Shown: positions 33,831 through 42,014, counted from the first letter of the stretch. The stretch is DNA of 51,125 nt from Clostridiales bacterium (GCA_017515465.1 JAFWFV010000011.1:1-51125); one strand, 5' to 3'. Program-made: numbers and translations. The notes: generated from the sequence alone by a model not told the origin.

Positions 33831-34381
33831 AAAACGTTATATCAGGCTATGTAACCGATCTGCAGAATGTCATTGATATCGAAGGAGGAAATGCTTTTAT
33901 CCTGAGGTATGGTGTAGGTAATAAATATGTTATCGATATCGGCAGGAGGAGAAAGCTGGCTTTTCTGTCGAAGGAAATGCATCTGATCCTTCATGTAGGC
34001 AATGATTATGTGATCGAGACTTTGGAGCCGGGCGAACTGGATCTGTGTGATCACATCAGAATCAGAGGGTATAAGTGCAGATCACTAAATTACAGTGATC
34101 GTATCAATAACTACAAAGAAAAACTGACGCTCTATGACACCGGGATCGGTATCTTCTCGGGAAACGGTTATGTTATCCAGAAACACAGATGGCATCTGCT
34201 CGGAGCGTCTTCTGAAGTTCTGGTCGTACCTTGCGCCAATACTTTGGATGCATTTGAATTCGGCGTGGATTATGACTTTATCGGCAGATACAGGGAGCTT
34301 ATAGATAAGTTCCTGACAGAGCCTGAGAACTACGATCAAAACTATGATGCTCTGTGGTTTAAGGCCATGGATAATTTCTAA
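33827..34381 (+). CDS. Unknown protein, paralogue A of a tandem pair
   Basis: A 184-residue soluble protein of unknown function. It aligns by eye with the product of 34921-35541: 'VIDIEGGNAFILRYG' with 'VVEIEGYRAYLLAGR', 'VIDIGRRRKLAFLSKEMHLI' with 'RIDLGMRRVLNLCSEEAYLI', 'IRIRGYKCRSLNY' with 'LRDKGLKCRIVAN', and 'GIFSGNGYVIQKHRW' with 'AIFSENGYAIQSRIW'. The conserved charged and aromatic positions suggest a shared fold of mostly beta strands. The start overlaps the previous stop; GGAG lies 6 bases upstream. Confidence 0.7.
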   Translation: MKNVISGYVTDLQNVIDIEGGNAFILRYGVGNKYVIDIGRRRKLAFLSKEMHLILHVGNDYVIETLEPGELDLCDHIRIRGYKCRSLNYSDRINNYKEKLTLYDTGIGIFSGNGYVIQKHRWHLLGASSEVLVVPCANTLDAFEFGVDYDFIGRYRELIDKFLTEPENYDQNYDALWFKAMDNF

Positions 34382-34395
34382 CAGGAGGAAAGATC

Positions 34396-34911
34396 ATGAA
34401 CACAAGATTAAGTATTAAAGAACTCGATGAACTGAAGATCAGTCTTCTTGCAGAGGCAAGAACAAAACTGGTCAATGCACTGAAGGACTTTGAGATCGAG
34501 GATCTGACGATCCGAGAGCGTGGCGGTCACGGCATAAAGACCAAATACAATGACCGGAGAATGTGCTGCTGGATCAGTTGTGAGTATGAGGGACGGGAGT
34601 ACTGGCTTACGCTCTTTGAGAGCGATATAGACCCTGATTCAGGCAATTGCCATACACAGTACGGCAAGATCATGTTCGTAAAGGATCTGGTCAGGAACAG
34701 ATCATCAGTTAGCTCTCCTAATAAGATCTGCGACAGGGACGGTGATTCTGTGCTCCTGAGGTTCGGGTCAGGTAAATGGAAAAACGCGGCTGACTTCGTG
34801 ACCTGTCACATACCGGAAGGCAGAGCATATATCACTGCAGGGGATGTACTGGAAAATGACGGGATCGTTGATGAGACGGCAGCAGCATTTGTCCGTTTTG
34901 TAAGAGGATAG
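34396..34911 (+). CDS. Protein of unknown function between the paralogue pair
   Basis: A 171-residue soluble protein that I do not recognise. It has a helical N-terminus (LSIKELDELKISLLAEARTK) and a beta-rich centre with 'RRMCCWISCEYEGREYWLTL' and 'HTQYGKIMFVKDLV'. There is no signal peptide or membrane segment. AGGAGGAAAG precedes the ATG. It is flanked at 14 and 9 bases by the two paralogues, so a joint function or complex is possible. Confidence 0.65.
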   Translation: MNTRLSIKELDELKISLLAEARTKLVNALKDFEIEDLTIRERGGHGIKTKYNDRRMCCWISCEYEGREYWLTLFESDIDPDSGNCHTQYGKIMFVKDLVRNRSSVSSPNKICDRDGDSVLLRFGSGKWKNAADFVTCHIPEGRAYITAGDVLENDGIVDETAAAFVRFVRG

Positions 34912-34920
34912 GAGGTGTAT

Positions 34921-35541
34921 ATGACAAAGATCTATAAAGGCTTTGCATACAGACTTGGCGCTGTGGTCGAGATCGAAGGATACAGAGCATATCTCCTTGC
35001 CGGCCGCAGTTCCGATTATGAAGAGCCATTCAGGATAGACCTGGGCATGCGGAGGGTCCTTAATCTGTGTAGCGAAGAAGCATATCTGATCCTGGAAAGC
35101 CATGAAGAACTCATTATCCGTAAGCTGGACCAGAAAGAGATCAAACTGACCGGCTATCTCAGGGATAAGGGTCTCAAATGCCGCATAGTAGCAAATTACA
35201 CCGGCGGCCAATATACAAGCTATTGTCCAATGTGGAAGTATGCGCTTAATGGCGGCAATGCCATTTTCTCGGAGAACGGATATGCGATCCAGAGCAGGAT
35301 CTGGGCCGACTGCTGGGAGCATTCCTTTGACATGGTCATTTTCAAACCGGACTGGCTCAAGGTAGGCGGAGAGGAGATCTGCGTGATCAGTGCCAACATG
35401 GTGCTTGACGATTTTGTGTGCGAGATAGAGGATTTCATCACCAGAGTATTATCCGAACAAACAGACATAACCGAAGAGGAGTTTTACATGGAATTGACTT
35501 CAGCCGGAGTTGGCTGTATATCTCAGATATCTGTGCATTGA
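34921..35541 (+). CDS. Unknown protein, paralogue B of a tandem pair
   Basis: A 206-residue soluble protein, clearly related along its length to the product of 33827-34381, with a longer C-terminal tail. The ATG at 34921 is preceded by AGGAGGTG; a GTG at 34915 in frame lies within that site and is unlikely. The function is unknown. The duplication with a different gene placed between the copies suggests a heteromeric pair or two recognition subunits. Confidence 0.7.
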   Translation: MTKIYKGFAYRLGAVVEIEGYRAYLLAGRSSDYEEPFRIDLGMRRVLNLCSEEAYLILESHEELIIRKLDQKEIKLTGYLRDKGLKCRIVANYTGGQYTSYCPMWKYALNGGNAIFSENGYAIQSRIWADCWEHSFDMVIFKPDWLKVGGEEICVISANMVLDDFVCEIEDFITRVLSEQTDITEEEFYMELTSAGVGCISQISVH

Positions 35542-35554
35542 TGGAGGAAGGGAA

Positions 35555-36376
35555 ATGGGAAGTAAGATCACATATGCGGTAAGCGACATCCACGGGTGCC
35601 TGGATAAACTTGAGGAGAAGATGGAGCTGGTCGATCTCAAAGGGGATAACCGCATCATATTTCTCGGAGACTATATAGAATATGGCTGGCAGTCAGGTCA
35701 GGTGCTGCAGTTTATCTATGATCTTCAGAATGAATATGGTACAGACAAGGTGATCGTTCTCAAGGGCAACCACGAGGATATGATCCTTAACTGGATAGAC
35801 GAATATTCCGGCTCTGTGCCTGAGACAGATGAGATGCTCTATGATTCCTGGTTCAAGACAGATTCAGAGCAGGGCTACAAGACGTTCAGGACCCTCGTGA
35901 CTGAAGAGCAGCTTGCCGGGATACGCGGGATGGAGGGAAAGGTTCCTTTCGGAAATTTCAATAGAGAAGCAGTCAGGATGGTCCTGGAGACCAACGGACA
36001 ACTGGTGCAGTGGATGAGATCAATGAAGAGTTACTTCCAGACGGATACTCAGATCTATGTCCATGCAGGTGTAGATGAGGAGGCTGAAGAGTATTGGATG
36101 TGGGGCACGGGTGATGAGGTGTTCCTGTGGAAACATCCTGCTTCCTTCGGGGCATTTTACAAGACAGTTATCGCAGGACATGTGGGAACGTCTTCTCTCG
36201 CACGCGAGAAAGGCTTTCACGATGTGTTTTATGATGGTGCGAGCCATTATTACATCGACGGAACGGCAGCAGGTAACGGAAAACTGCTCCTCCTGGCTTA
36301 CGATGAGGACAAATGCAGGTATTATCAGGTTGAGCAAGGCATATCAATGCCTGTCACAAGTTATATTTCCTTGTAA
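35555..36376 (+). CDS. PPP-type metallophosphatase (Ser/Thr phosphatase or Ap4A hydrolase-like)
   Basis: A 273-residue calcineurin-like phosphatase. Metal-binding blocks are 'YAVSDIHGCLDKLEE' (DxH), 'IFLGDYIEYGWQSGQ' (GD, but GDYIEYG where the family usually has GDYIDRG), 'LKGNHEDMIL' (GNHE), 'VHAGVDEEAEE' and 'VIAGHVGTSS'. The Asp-Arg to Glu-Tyr change in the third block may affect phosphate binding. The ATG at 35555 follows GGAGGAAGGG. It is the last gene of the unknown cluster, 13 bases after paralogue B, so it may dephosphorylate a component of that system. Confidence 0.8.
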   Translation: MGSKITYAVSDIHGCLDKLEEKMELVDLKGDNRIIFLGDYIEYGWQSGQVLQFIYDLQNEYGTDKVIVLKGNHEDMILNWIDEYSGSVPETDEMLYDSWFKTDSEQGYKTFRTLVTEEQLAGIRGMEGKVPFGNFNREAVRMVLETNGQLVQWMRSMKSYFQTDTQIYVHAGVDEEAEEYWMWGTGDEVFLWKHPASFGAFYKTVIAGHVGTSSLAREKGFHDVFYDGASHYYIDGTAAGNGKLLLLAYDEDKCRYYQVEQGISMPVTSYISL

Positions 36377-36438
36377 TCTCATAAAAATAATGTATTATAT
36401 TATGCGGTTAATAAATATCCCATAGGAGGAAAAACAAT

Positions 36439-37305
36439 ATGGCATTAGTTTCTGCTACAGAAATGATCAACAAGGCTCACGAGGGTCACTATGCGATCCC
36501 TGCCTTCAACACAAACAACCTGGAATGGACACAGTGCATCCTCAAGGCTGTTCAGGAGACAAACACACCTGTTATGATCCAGACATCTGAGGGTGCTGCT
36601 AAGTACATGGGCGGATACAAGACAGTAGTTGACATGGTCAACGATCTCATCGATTCAATGGGAATCACAGTTCCCGTTGCTCTTCACCTCGACCACGGTA
36701 CATACGAGGGCGCAAAGGCTTGCATCGAGGCAGGCTACTCCTCAGTTATGTTCGACGGTTCTCACTATGATATCGAGGAGAACATTGCAAAGTCCAAGGA
36801 GATCATCGCTCTTGCACATGCAAAGGGTGTATCCGTAGAGTGTGAAGTCGGCGGTATCGGCGGTACAGAGGATGGCGTTACATCCAATGGTGAGCTCGCA
36901 GATCCTGCAGAGTGCAAGGCTATTGCAGATCTCGGTGTTGACTTCCTCGCAGCAGGTATCGGCAACATCCACGGCAAGTATCCTGAGAACTGGGCAGGCC
37001 TCAACTTCGAGCGTCTCGCTGAGATCAAGGAAGCTATCGGCGGCAAGCCCATGGTTCTCCACGGCGGTTCAGGCATCCCCTTCGAGCAGACAAAGAAGGC
37101 TGTTGAGCTCGGCGTATCCAAGATCAACATCAACACAGAGCTCCAGCTCGTTTTCGCTGATGCTACACGTAAGTACATCGAAGCAGGCAAGGACCTCGAG
37201 GGCAAGGGTTACGATCCCCGTAAGCTCCTCAAGCCCGGCTGTGAGGCTATCGTTGCTAAGGCAAAGGAACTCTGCGAAGGTTTCGGCGCTGCAGGCAAGG
37301 CTTGA
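36439..37305 (+). CDS. fba: Class II fructose-bisphosphate aldolase (paralogue 1)
   Basis: A 288-residue zinc-dependent aldolase splitting fructose-1,6-bisphosphate in glycolysis. Zinc and substrate residues are visible in 'VALHLDHGTYEGAKACI' (HxDH), 'VSVECEVGGIGGTEDGV', 'AAGIGNIHGKYP' and 'LHGGSGIP'. Codon choice (GGC, ATC, CTC, AAG) looks like that of a highly expressed gene. TAGGAGG precedes the ATG, and TATATTAT-type -10 sequence lies near 36403-36413. A terminator follows. It is closer to the GatY/FbaA-like subgroup than the second aldolase at 39506. Confidence 0.92.
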   Translation: MALVSATEMINKAHEGHYAIPAFNTNNLEWTQCILKAVQETNTPVMIQTSEGAAKYMGGYKTVVDMVNDLIDSMGITVPVALHLDHGTYEGAKACIEAGYSSVMFDGSHYDIEENIAKSKEIIALAHAKGVSVECEVGGIGGTEDGVTSNGELADPAECKAIADLGVDFLAAGIGNIHGKYPENWAGLNFERLAEIKEAIGGKPMVLHGGSGIPFEQTKKAVELGVSKININTELQLVFADATRKYIEAGKDLEGKGYDPRKLLKPGCEAIVAKAKELCEGFGAAGKA

Positions 37306-37330
37306 TCTTAGTTTAACTGAGAAAAGAACA

Positions 37331-37364
37331 GGGGCTGTCATCGTTATGAAGACGGCCCCTTTTA
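37331..37364 (+). terminator. Intrinsic terminator after the first aldolase gene
   Basis: GGGGCTGTC (37331-37339) pairs with GACGGCCCC (37351-37359) with one G-T wobble, followed by TTTTA. An A-rich stretch before the stem may let it act in both directions, serving the convergent DUF3021 gene too. Confidence 0.8.
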
Positions 37365-37441
37365 TTGCCTGTAATTGGGAGTGTGTTACTTTCCCGGGAA
37401 GCTGATCAGTTTATCCTGGAAGTTTTTATAGCGCGGCTTCT

Positions 37442-37876
37442 TCATATATCTCCTAAGTTTCCTTTCTTCTCCTGTATCTCTCTGATAATGTTGTCCTGTT
37501 TCTTTGCATCAGAGAAGACCCTGTAATAATAATAACCTGCGAGGAGTACGTACGGAATGGTAAATGAGCGGTAGTACTCGAACCATCCTTTTGGTGTGAT
37601 GGGACTTATAAACGAACTTATTATCCACAGCATCAGACCGACGAGCGCACACGCAACGAGGTACTGAACTATTATCATTACCAGCGGACTGACGCTGTCG
37701 AAAAGGTTGTGTAGGAAAAGCACGAACGTGGCGATTGCACATGATGCGAACATGACAAGGACATTTACATTATTTGTCTCTGTTCCGCCGATTATGTTTA
37801 CTATCGCGCCGACGACTGACACGAACGCATAGGCGCAGCAGAGTTCGATAAGATATTCTTTAATCTTCGCGATCAT
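37442..37876 (-). CDS. DUF3021 membrane protein
   Basis: A 144-residue protein with four membrane segments (about 12-32, 40-60, 70-95, 105-125) and a short cytoplasmic tail, matching DUF3021. Such proteins are usually encoded next to LytTR regulators and are thought to modulate them at the membrane. Its start overlaps the LytTR gene's stop by one base, so translation is coupled. The target process is unknown. Confidence 0.85.
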   Translation of the reverse strand: MIAKIKEYLIELCCAYAFVSVVGAIVNIIGGTETNNVNVLVMFASCAIATFVLFLHNLFDSVSPLVMIIVQYLVACALVGLMLWIISSFISPITPKGWFEYYRSFTIPYVLLAGYYYYRVFSDAKKQDNIIREIQEKKGNLGDI

Positions 37877-38346
37877 CAGCTCATCCTCCTCATTCTCTGA
37901 AGGTATTCGTTAAAGCTCTTCTTGTAGCTTCTGTTGATGCAGATCCTCTCGCCGTTGTCAAACGAGGCATAGACTTTCATGTTGAGATCCGGCTTTAACT
38001 GCCTGATCTTATAGATGTTGATCAGATTGGATTTTGACACACGGACGAAACCGTAATTCCACAGCATTTCCTCGCATGAGGCCAATGTGTTCATCAGCCG
38101 GAAGACACCCTCTCTTGTGTATGCGAAAAGCTTGCGGTCGATGTGATCAAGATAGTAGATATCTCTGGGGTCCAGCAGGACCGATTCGCCGTCATCCATG
38201 TCTTCATCAGCAGGGCGCCCCTGAAGGGAGGGGCGCTCTGAGTTGACTGAGTCGATGATCTGTCTTATGACGGGACGCATATTTGCGTAATACACATCCA
38301 CATGTTCTGCTGTATTGTTCTTATCTTCGTAAAGGTTAAGCTTCAT
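37876..38346 (-). CDS. LytTR-family DNA-binding regulator
   Basis: A 156-residue protein without a receiver domain. The LytTR DNA-binding domain occupies about residues 55-150: 'DIYYLDHIDRKLFAYTREG', 'LMNTLASCEEMLW', 'FVRVSKSNLINIYKIRQLKP', 'CINRSYKKSFNEYL'. It is the middle gene of a hydrolase-LytTR-DUF3021 operon and probably regulates it. Inverted repeats near 39385-39409 upstream of the hydrolase are candidate sites. Confidence 0.9.
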   Translation of the reverse strand: MKLNLYEDKNNTAEHVDVYYANMRPVIRQIIDSVNSERPSLQGRPADEDMDDGESVLLDPRDIYYLDHIDRKLFAYTREGVFRLMNTLASCEEMLWNYGFVRVSKSNLINIYKIRQLKPDLNMKVYASFDNGERICINRSYKKSFNEYLQRMRRMS

Positions 38347-38348
38347 TA

Positions 38349-39302
38349 TCAGATCCCTGCTTCATTCAGGAAACTCTCCACACTGTTCATGTATCCGTCA
38401 GGATCGTCGATAACGCCCTCAATATGAGCACTGTCTACATGGAGAATCACCTTGTTCTCACAAGCAATATTATCATAAATCTGTTCTACCTGATAAGGAA
38501 GGCAGACCTTGTCCTTGTCGGACACGATGATCATTGTGGGGATGCGGTCATTCTTTACTACGCTGATCGTATCAGCATCATCGTAATCGATACCATTTAC
38601 GACCTTCATGAACAGTTTGCTCGTACCTGTAAGATAGTTTGCCAGAAATGACTCTGTATCTCCGTCACCGAACGTCTCCCTGAGCATGAGCTCCATGCCG
38701 GGAACAGGGGAATCGCAGATAACCGCATCAGCTGCATCAGCTGTTCCGGGTGTTACGTTGGATGCATAGACAGCAACTGTCTCAGCTCCCATTGACTGGC
38801 CGTGAACTATGACCTTGTCCGCACCGATCTCGTCTCTTGCATATCTGACCATTGCCTTGACATCAAGCTGCTCGTTGATACCAAATGTAACTCTGTCATC
38901 AGGATTGACACCGCTTCCTCTCTGGTCGATAGCGATAACATCATATCCGTCCTCAATATACTGCTCAGCGAGGGGATATATGCATACTCTGTCTCCGCCT
39001 GTGCCGTGAACGAGGATGACACACTTGTCACTGCCGTTGTCGAAATAAGTTGCAGGCGCCATGTTGCCGTCTTCCGCAGCCACTTCGATATCGATGCCTT
39101 CATGTGTATTCATGAAGCCTTCCGTATCATAATCCCAGACCTCGAGCTGCTTGATGCTGTTGCCGTGTGTGTCTTTGCCTTCGTTCTGGTGGAGTATCCT
39201 GTCTGCGATGTAACCGCCCATTGCGACGGATCCTGCTGCTCCGATAAAAGCGATAATGCCCAGTGTGATTGCCGTAACCTTGATGATTTTCTTTGTATTC
39301 AT
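38349..39302 (-). CDS. Membrane-anchored alpha/beta hydrolase
   Basis: A 317-residue protein with one N-terminal membrane segment (about 9-30), so the enzyme lies outside the cell or on the membrane. Hydrolase motifs are 'VILVHGTGGDRVCIYPLA' (oxyanion loop), 'AIDQRGSG', 'VHGQSMGAETV' (nucleophile Ser), 'IVSDKDKVC' (Asp) and 'DSAHIEG' (His). The substrate is unknown. The ATG at 39302 follows AAAGGAG by 10 bases; an in-frame ATG at 39410 lies upstream in the promoter region. The stop is 2 bases before the LytTR start. Confidence 0.85.
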   Translation of the reverse strand: MNTKKIIKVTAITLGIIAFIGAAGSVAMGGYIADRILHQNEGKDTHGNSIKQLEVWDYDTEGFMNTHEGIDIEVAAEDGNMAPATYFDNGSDKCVILVHGTGGDRVCIYPLAEQYIEDGYDVIAIDQRGSGVNPDDRVTFGINEQLDVKAMVRYARDEIGADKVIVHGQSMGAETVAVYASNVTPGTADAADAVICDSPVPGMELMLRETFGDGDTESFLANYLTGTSKLFMKVVNGIDYDDADTISVVKNDRIPTMIIVSDKDKVCLPYQVEQIYDNIACENKVILHVDSAHIEGVIDDPDGYMNSVESFLNEAGI

Positions 39303-39384
39303 ATTCTTTAAGCTCCTTTGCTGTTTGCTTGATGAGCTGAATATAGCAAAAGCTGAGACGCCGTGTCGACAAATCCGCACAAGC

Positions 39385-39409
39385 TGCATTTTATGATGCA
39401 TATGTTGCA
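39385..39409. promoter_or_regulatory. Inverted repeats upstream of the hydrolase-LytTR operon
   Basis: TGCAT (39385-39389) with ATGCA (39396-39400), and TGCAT (39397-39401 region) with TTGCA (39405-39409), make overlapping repeats. They lie upstream of the minus-strand extended -10 TGCTATATT (39347-39339 region) and the plus-strand aldolase promoter. They may be LytTR sites; no consensus is known to me for this subgroup. Confidence 0.3.
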
Positions 39410-39428
39410 CTTTTGCCTATTTGTTTTA

Positions 39429-39457
39429 TTGACTTAGTTAGTCCGGCATTTTATCAT
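39429..39457 (+). promoter_or_regulatory. Promoter of the second aldolase gene
   Basis: TTGACT (39429-39434), a 17-base spacer and TATCAT (39452-39457), giving a leader of about 40 bases with AAAGGAG before the ATG at 39506. Confidence 0.7.
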
Positions 39458-39505
39458 TTCTATGTACGATGCAATTCGTAATTTCACTACAAAGGAGTAT
39501 TTATC

Positions 39506-40474
39506 ATGCCATTAGTAACAACTACTGAAATGTTCAAGAAGGCATATGACGGCGGTTACGCCATTGGTGCTTTCAACGTAAACAACATGGAGATCGTTCA
39601 GGGTATCACTGAGGCTGCAGGGGAACTTAACAGCCCTGTTATCCTCCAGGTATCCAAGGGTGCCAGAGCTTATGCTAACCACACATATCTCGTAAAGCTC
39701 GTTGAGGCAGCTGTTGAGGAGAATCCCCAGATCCCGATCGCACTCCACCTGGATCACGGTGATACATTCGAACTCTGCAAGTCATGTATCGACGGCGGAT
39801 TCACATCCGTTATGATCGACGCTTCCTCCAAGTCTTTCGAGGATAACATCGCACTGACAAAGCAGGTTGTTGAGTACGCTCACGATCACGGCGTTGTTGT
39901 AGAGGCTGAGCTCGGTACTCTCGCAGGCATCGAGGATGAGGTCGTTGTAGAGGCAGGTAAGGAAGCTTACACCAGACCCGAAGAGGTTGAGGAATTCGTA
40001 TCCAGAACAGGATGTGACTCACTGGCTATCGCTATTGGTACATCACACGGTGCTTATAAGTTCACAGCAGCTCAGTGCACCAGGAACGCTGACGGCATCC
40101 TCGTACCTCCGCCGCTCAGATTCGACGTTCTCGAAGAGTGCATCAAGAGACTGCCCGGCTTCCCTATCGTTCTCCACGGTTCTTCTTCAGTCCCTCAGGA
40201 ATTCGTTAAGATGGTCAACCAGTACGGCGGCAACATGCCTGATGCCGTAGGTATCCCTGAGGAGCAGCTCCGTGAGGCAGCCAAGCTCGCAGTCTGCAAG
40301 ATCAACATCGACTCCGATATCCGTCTTGCAATGACAGGCAACATCCGTAAGTACTTTGCTGAGCATCCCGATCACTTCGATCCCCGCCAGTACCTCAAGC
40401 CCGCTCGTCAGGCTGTTAAGGAAATGGTTGCACACAAGATCAAGTACGTTCTGGGTTCAGACGGAAAGATCTGA
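39506..40474 (+). CDS. fba: Class II fructose-bisphosphate aldolase (paralogue 2)
   Basis: A 322-residue zinc-dependent aldolase of a longer subtype than the one at 36439. Key blocks are 'IALHLDHGDTFELCKSC' (HxDH), 'VVVEAELGTLAGIEDEV', 'AIAIGTSHGAYKF' and 'VLHGSSSVPQEF'. The extra C-terminal segment ('ADHFDPRQYLKPARQAVKEM'-like) is typical of the subtype found in many Firmicutes. Codon choice suggests high expression. It has its own promoter and a strong terminator. Why two aldolases lie 2.2 kb apart is not clear; different substrates (for example tagatose- or ketose-bisphosphates) are possible. Confidence 0.92.
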   Translation: MPLVTTTEMFKKAYDGGYAIGAFNVNNMEIVQGITEAAGELNSPVILQVSKGARAYANHTYLVKLVEAAVEENPQIPIALHLDHGDTFELCKSCIDGGFTSVMIDASSKSFEDNIALTKQVVEYAHDHGVVVEAELGTLAGIEDEVVVEAGKEAYTRPEEVEEFVSRTGCDSLAIAIGTSHGAYKFTAAQCTRNADGILVPPPLRFDVLEECIKRLPGFPIVLHGSSSVPQEFVKMVNQYGGNMPDAVGIPEEQLREAAKLAVCKINIDSDIRLAMTGNIRKYFAEHPDHFDPRQYLKPARQAVKEMVAHKIKYVLGSDGKI

Positions 40475-40496
40475 TAGCATTTCAGCTGATCTCAAG

Positions 40497-40530
40497 CCGG
40501 TTCCGGGTCATTCCCGGGACCGGTTTTTTA
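40497..40530 (+). terminator. Strong intrinsic terminator after the second aldolase gene
   Basis: CCGGTTCCGGG (40497-40507) and CCCGGGACCGG (40513-40523) form an 11-bp stem with one T-G wobble and a 5-base loop, followed by TTTTTT. Confidence 0.9.
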
Positions 40531-40574
40531 TTTGGCGTGCTGAATTGCGGCCAAGCGTAGTGTATACTGCAGGT

Positions 40575-41387
40575 ATGGATGAGATACTTAGAAAAGCAGA
40601 ATTATTCATCAACGACTGTCTGAGATACGATACTCCCAGGCTGTCCTCTGAGGTACTTCCCGGAGATGTAGGCGTGCTCTCAGACATTCCCTATTCAGAC
40701 GACGGTTCCCCGTACCATCTTCTGGATGTGTATTACCCGGGATATGAGATATCCGGAGATACGGCCTTCTTCCTCATTCACGGAGGGGCTTTTGTCTATG
40801 GCAGCAAGGAGCTGGACAGGAACTTCGGCATGAGGCTGGCAAAGCGTTCCGGGATCCCGGTGGTTAACATCAATTACACCCTGATGCCTGAATGCGGGAT
40901 CATGGGCATATCCCGGGACATTGACCTGGCCATGGAATACGTCAGGACCAGGTACGGATTCGAATATTTCCATTTTACAGGTGATTCTGCAGGAGGATAT
41001 CTCGCAGTCCTGACCGCACTGGGATGTGACAACGCCCTTTCAGTCTCGCCCATATGCGGATGCTACACTATAGACAGGAACGATTTCCCCGGAGCTCTCT
41101 TTGCAGCAGGGGATGATATACCGCCTTATATGTACGACCTCAAGACCATGGCAGACAGGCTGAAACAGATGAAAGTTGCAGTAATAACGGGAGACGATGA
41201 TTTCCTCAGGGAAGATAACAGGAAGCTTGCATCCCTCCTGCCCTCGTGCATTTTTTACGATGCGGCATCAGAAGGAGGCAGGGTAATGACCCACGTGTTC
41301 CCCATAGGCCATCCTGAATGGCCGGAAGGGGAGAGGGCTATAGAGATCATCGCTTCGTTTGCATCCGGATCTCAGGATGCTGAATGA
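40575..41387 (+). CDS. Alpha/beta hydrolase (esterase, HSL/BD-FAE-like)
   Basis: A 270-residue soluble esterase-type protein. It has the oxyanion motif 'FLIHGGAFVYGSKELD' (HGGAF, about residues 68-83) and the nucleophile elbow 'FTGDSAGGYLAVL' (G-D-S-A-G, about 137-149); the late His is probably in 'VMTHVFPIGHPEW'. The substrate is unknown. The ATG at 40575 is 6 bases after TATACT (40563-40568), with no Shine-Dalgarno sequence, which points to a leaderless mRNA. Its end overlaps the convergent ribU-like gene by 16 bases. Confidence 0.82.
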   Translation: MDEILRKAELFINDCLRYDTPRLSSEVLPGDVGVLSDIPYSDDGSPYHLLDVYYPGYEISGDTAFFLIHGGAFVYGSKELDRNFGMRLAKRSGIPVVNINYTLMPECGIMGISRDIDLAMEYVRTRYGFEYFHFTGDSAGGYLAVLTALGCDNALSVSPICGCYTIDRNDFPGALFAAGDDIPPYMYDLKTMADRLKQMKVAVITGDDDFLREDNRKLASLLPSCIFYDAASEGGRVMTHVFPIGHPEWPEGERAIEIIASFASGSQDAE

Positions 41388-42010
41388 GTCTCCTCGTAGG
41401 TCTTGTTTACGATCCTGGATATCGGTTTATAGATCCAGAATGTAACGAATGCGACGACCAGTCCCTTAAAGAGATTGAACGGAACAAATCCCCAGAGGAT
41501 CAGTGACCACTTGCTGGTAATAAGGGTGTTTACAGCCGCGCACATCTCCAGTATCGCCTCGATGGGGAAGTGTAATACGCTGCCGTAGAGAGGCAGTGTA
41601 ACAAAGTAGTTGAAAGGGACTGCAACGATGGCCAGAGCCGCTGTTGCTATCAGCATGGCAATGACAGCACCCTTTCTGGTACGAAGCTTCTTATATATCA
41701 TTCCGGCAGTGAATACATATATGCTTCCCGTAACAAAATTTGAAAACTCGCCGATGCCCGCAGTTGCGGTAACAGGGAGATGGATCAGGTTCTTGAGAAG
41801 CTCGATGATGACACCGTATACAGGCCCTAATGCAAAGGAACCTACAAGTACCGGGACTTCGGAAAAATCAAATTTCAGGAATGGGGGCATCAGGGGAAGG
41901 GGTATCTCCAGATACATCAGTACAACTGAAAAAGCTGTGAGAATGGCTGCGGAGGTGATCCTGCGGATCATACGCTTCCTGCTGCTGGTCATGGATTTCT
42001 GTTCAGACAT
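41372..42010 (-). CDS. ribU: ECF transporter S component for riboflavin (RibU-like)
   Basis: A 212-residue six-helix S component. It contains 'MYLEIPLPLMPPFLKFDFSE' (about residues 33-52), 'VPVLVGSFALGPVYGVIIEL' and a later 'NLFKGLVVAFVTFW', a pattern shared by RibU proteins. The FMN riboswitch directly upstream makes riboflavin the likely substrate. It needs the shared EcfAAT module, not seen here. The ATG at 42010 is preferred because AGAGGTG precedes it; an in-frame ATG at 42028 lies inside the riboswitch's last conserved segment (GGATGAGAGG). Confidence 0.92.
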   Translation of the reverse strand: MSEQKSMTSSRKRMIRRITSAAILTAFSVVLMYLEIPLPLMPPFLKFDFSEVPVLVGSFALGPVYGVIIELLKNLIHLPVTATAGIGEFSNFVTGSIYVFTAGMIYKKLRTRKGAVIAMLIATAALAIVAVPFNYFVTLPLYGSVLHFPIEAILEMCAAVNTLITSKWSLILWGFVPFNLFKGLVVAFVTFWIYKPISRIVNKTYEETHSAS

Positions 42011-42014
42011 AAAA

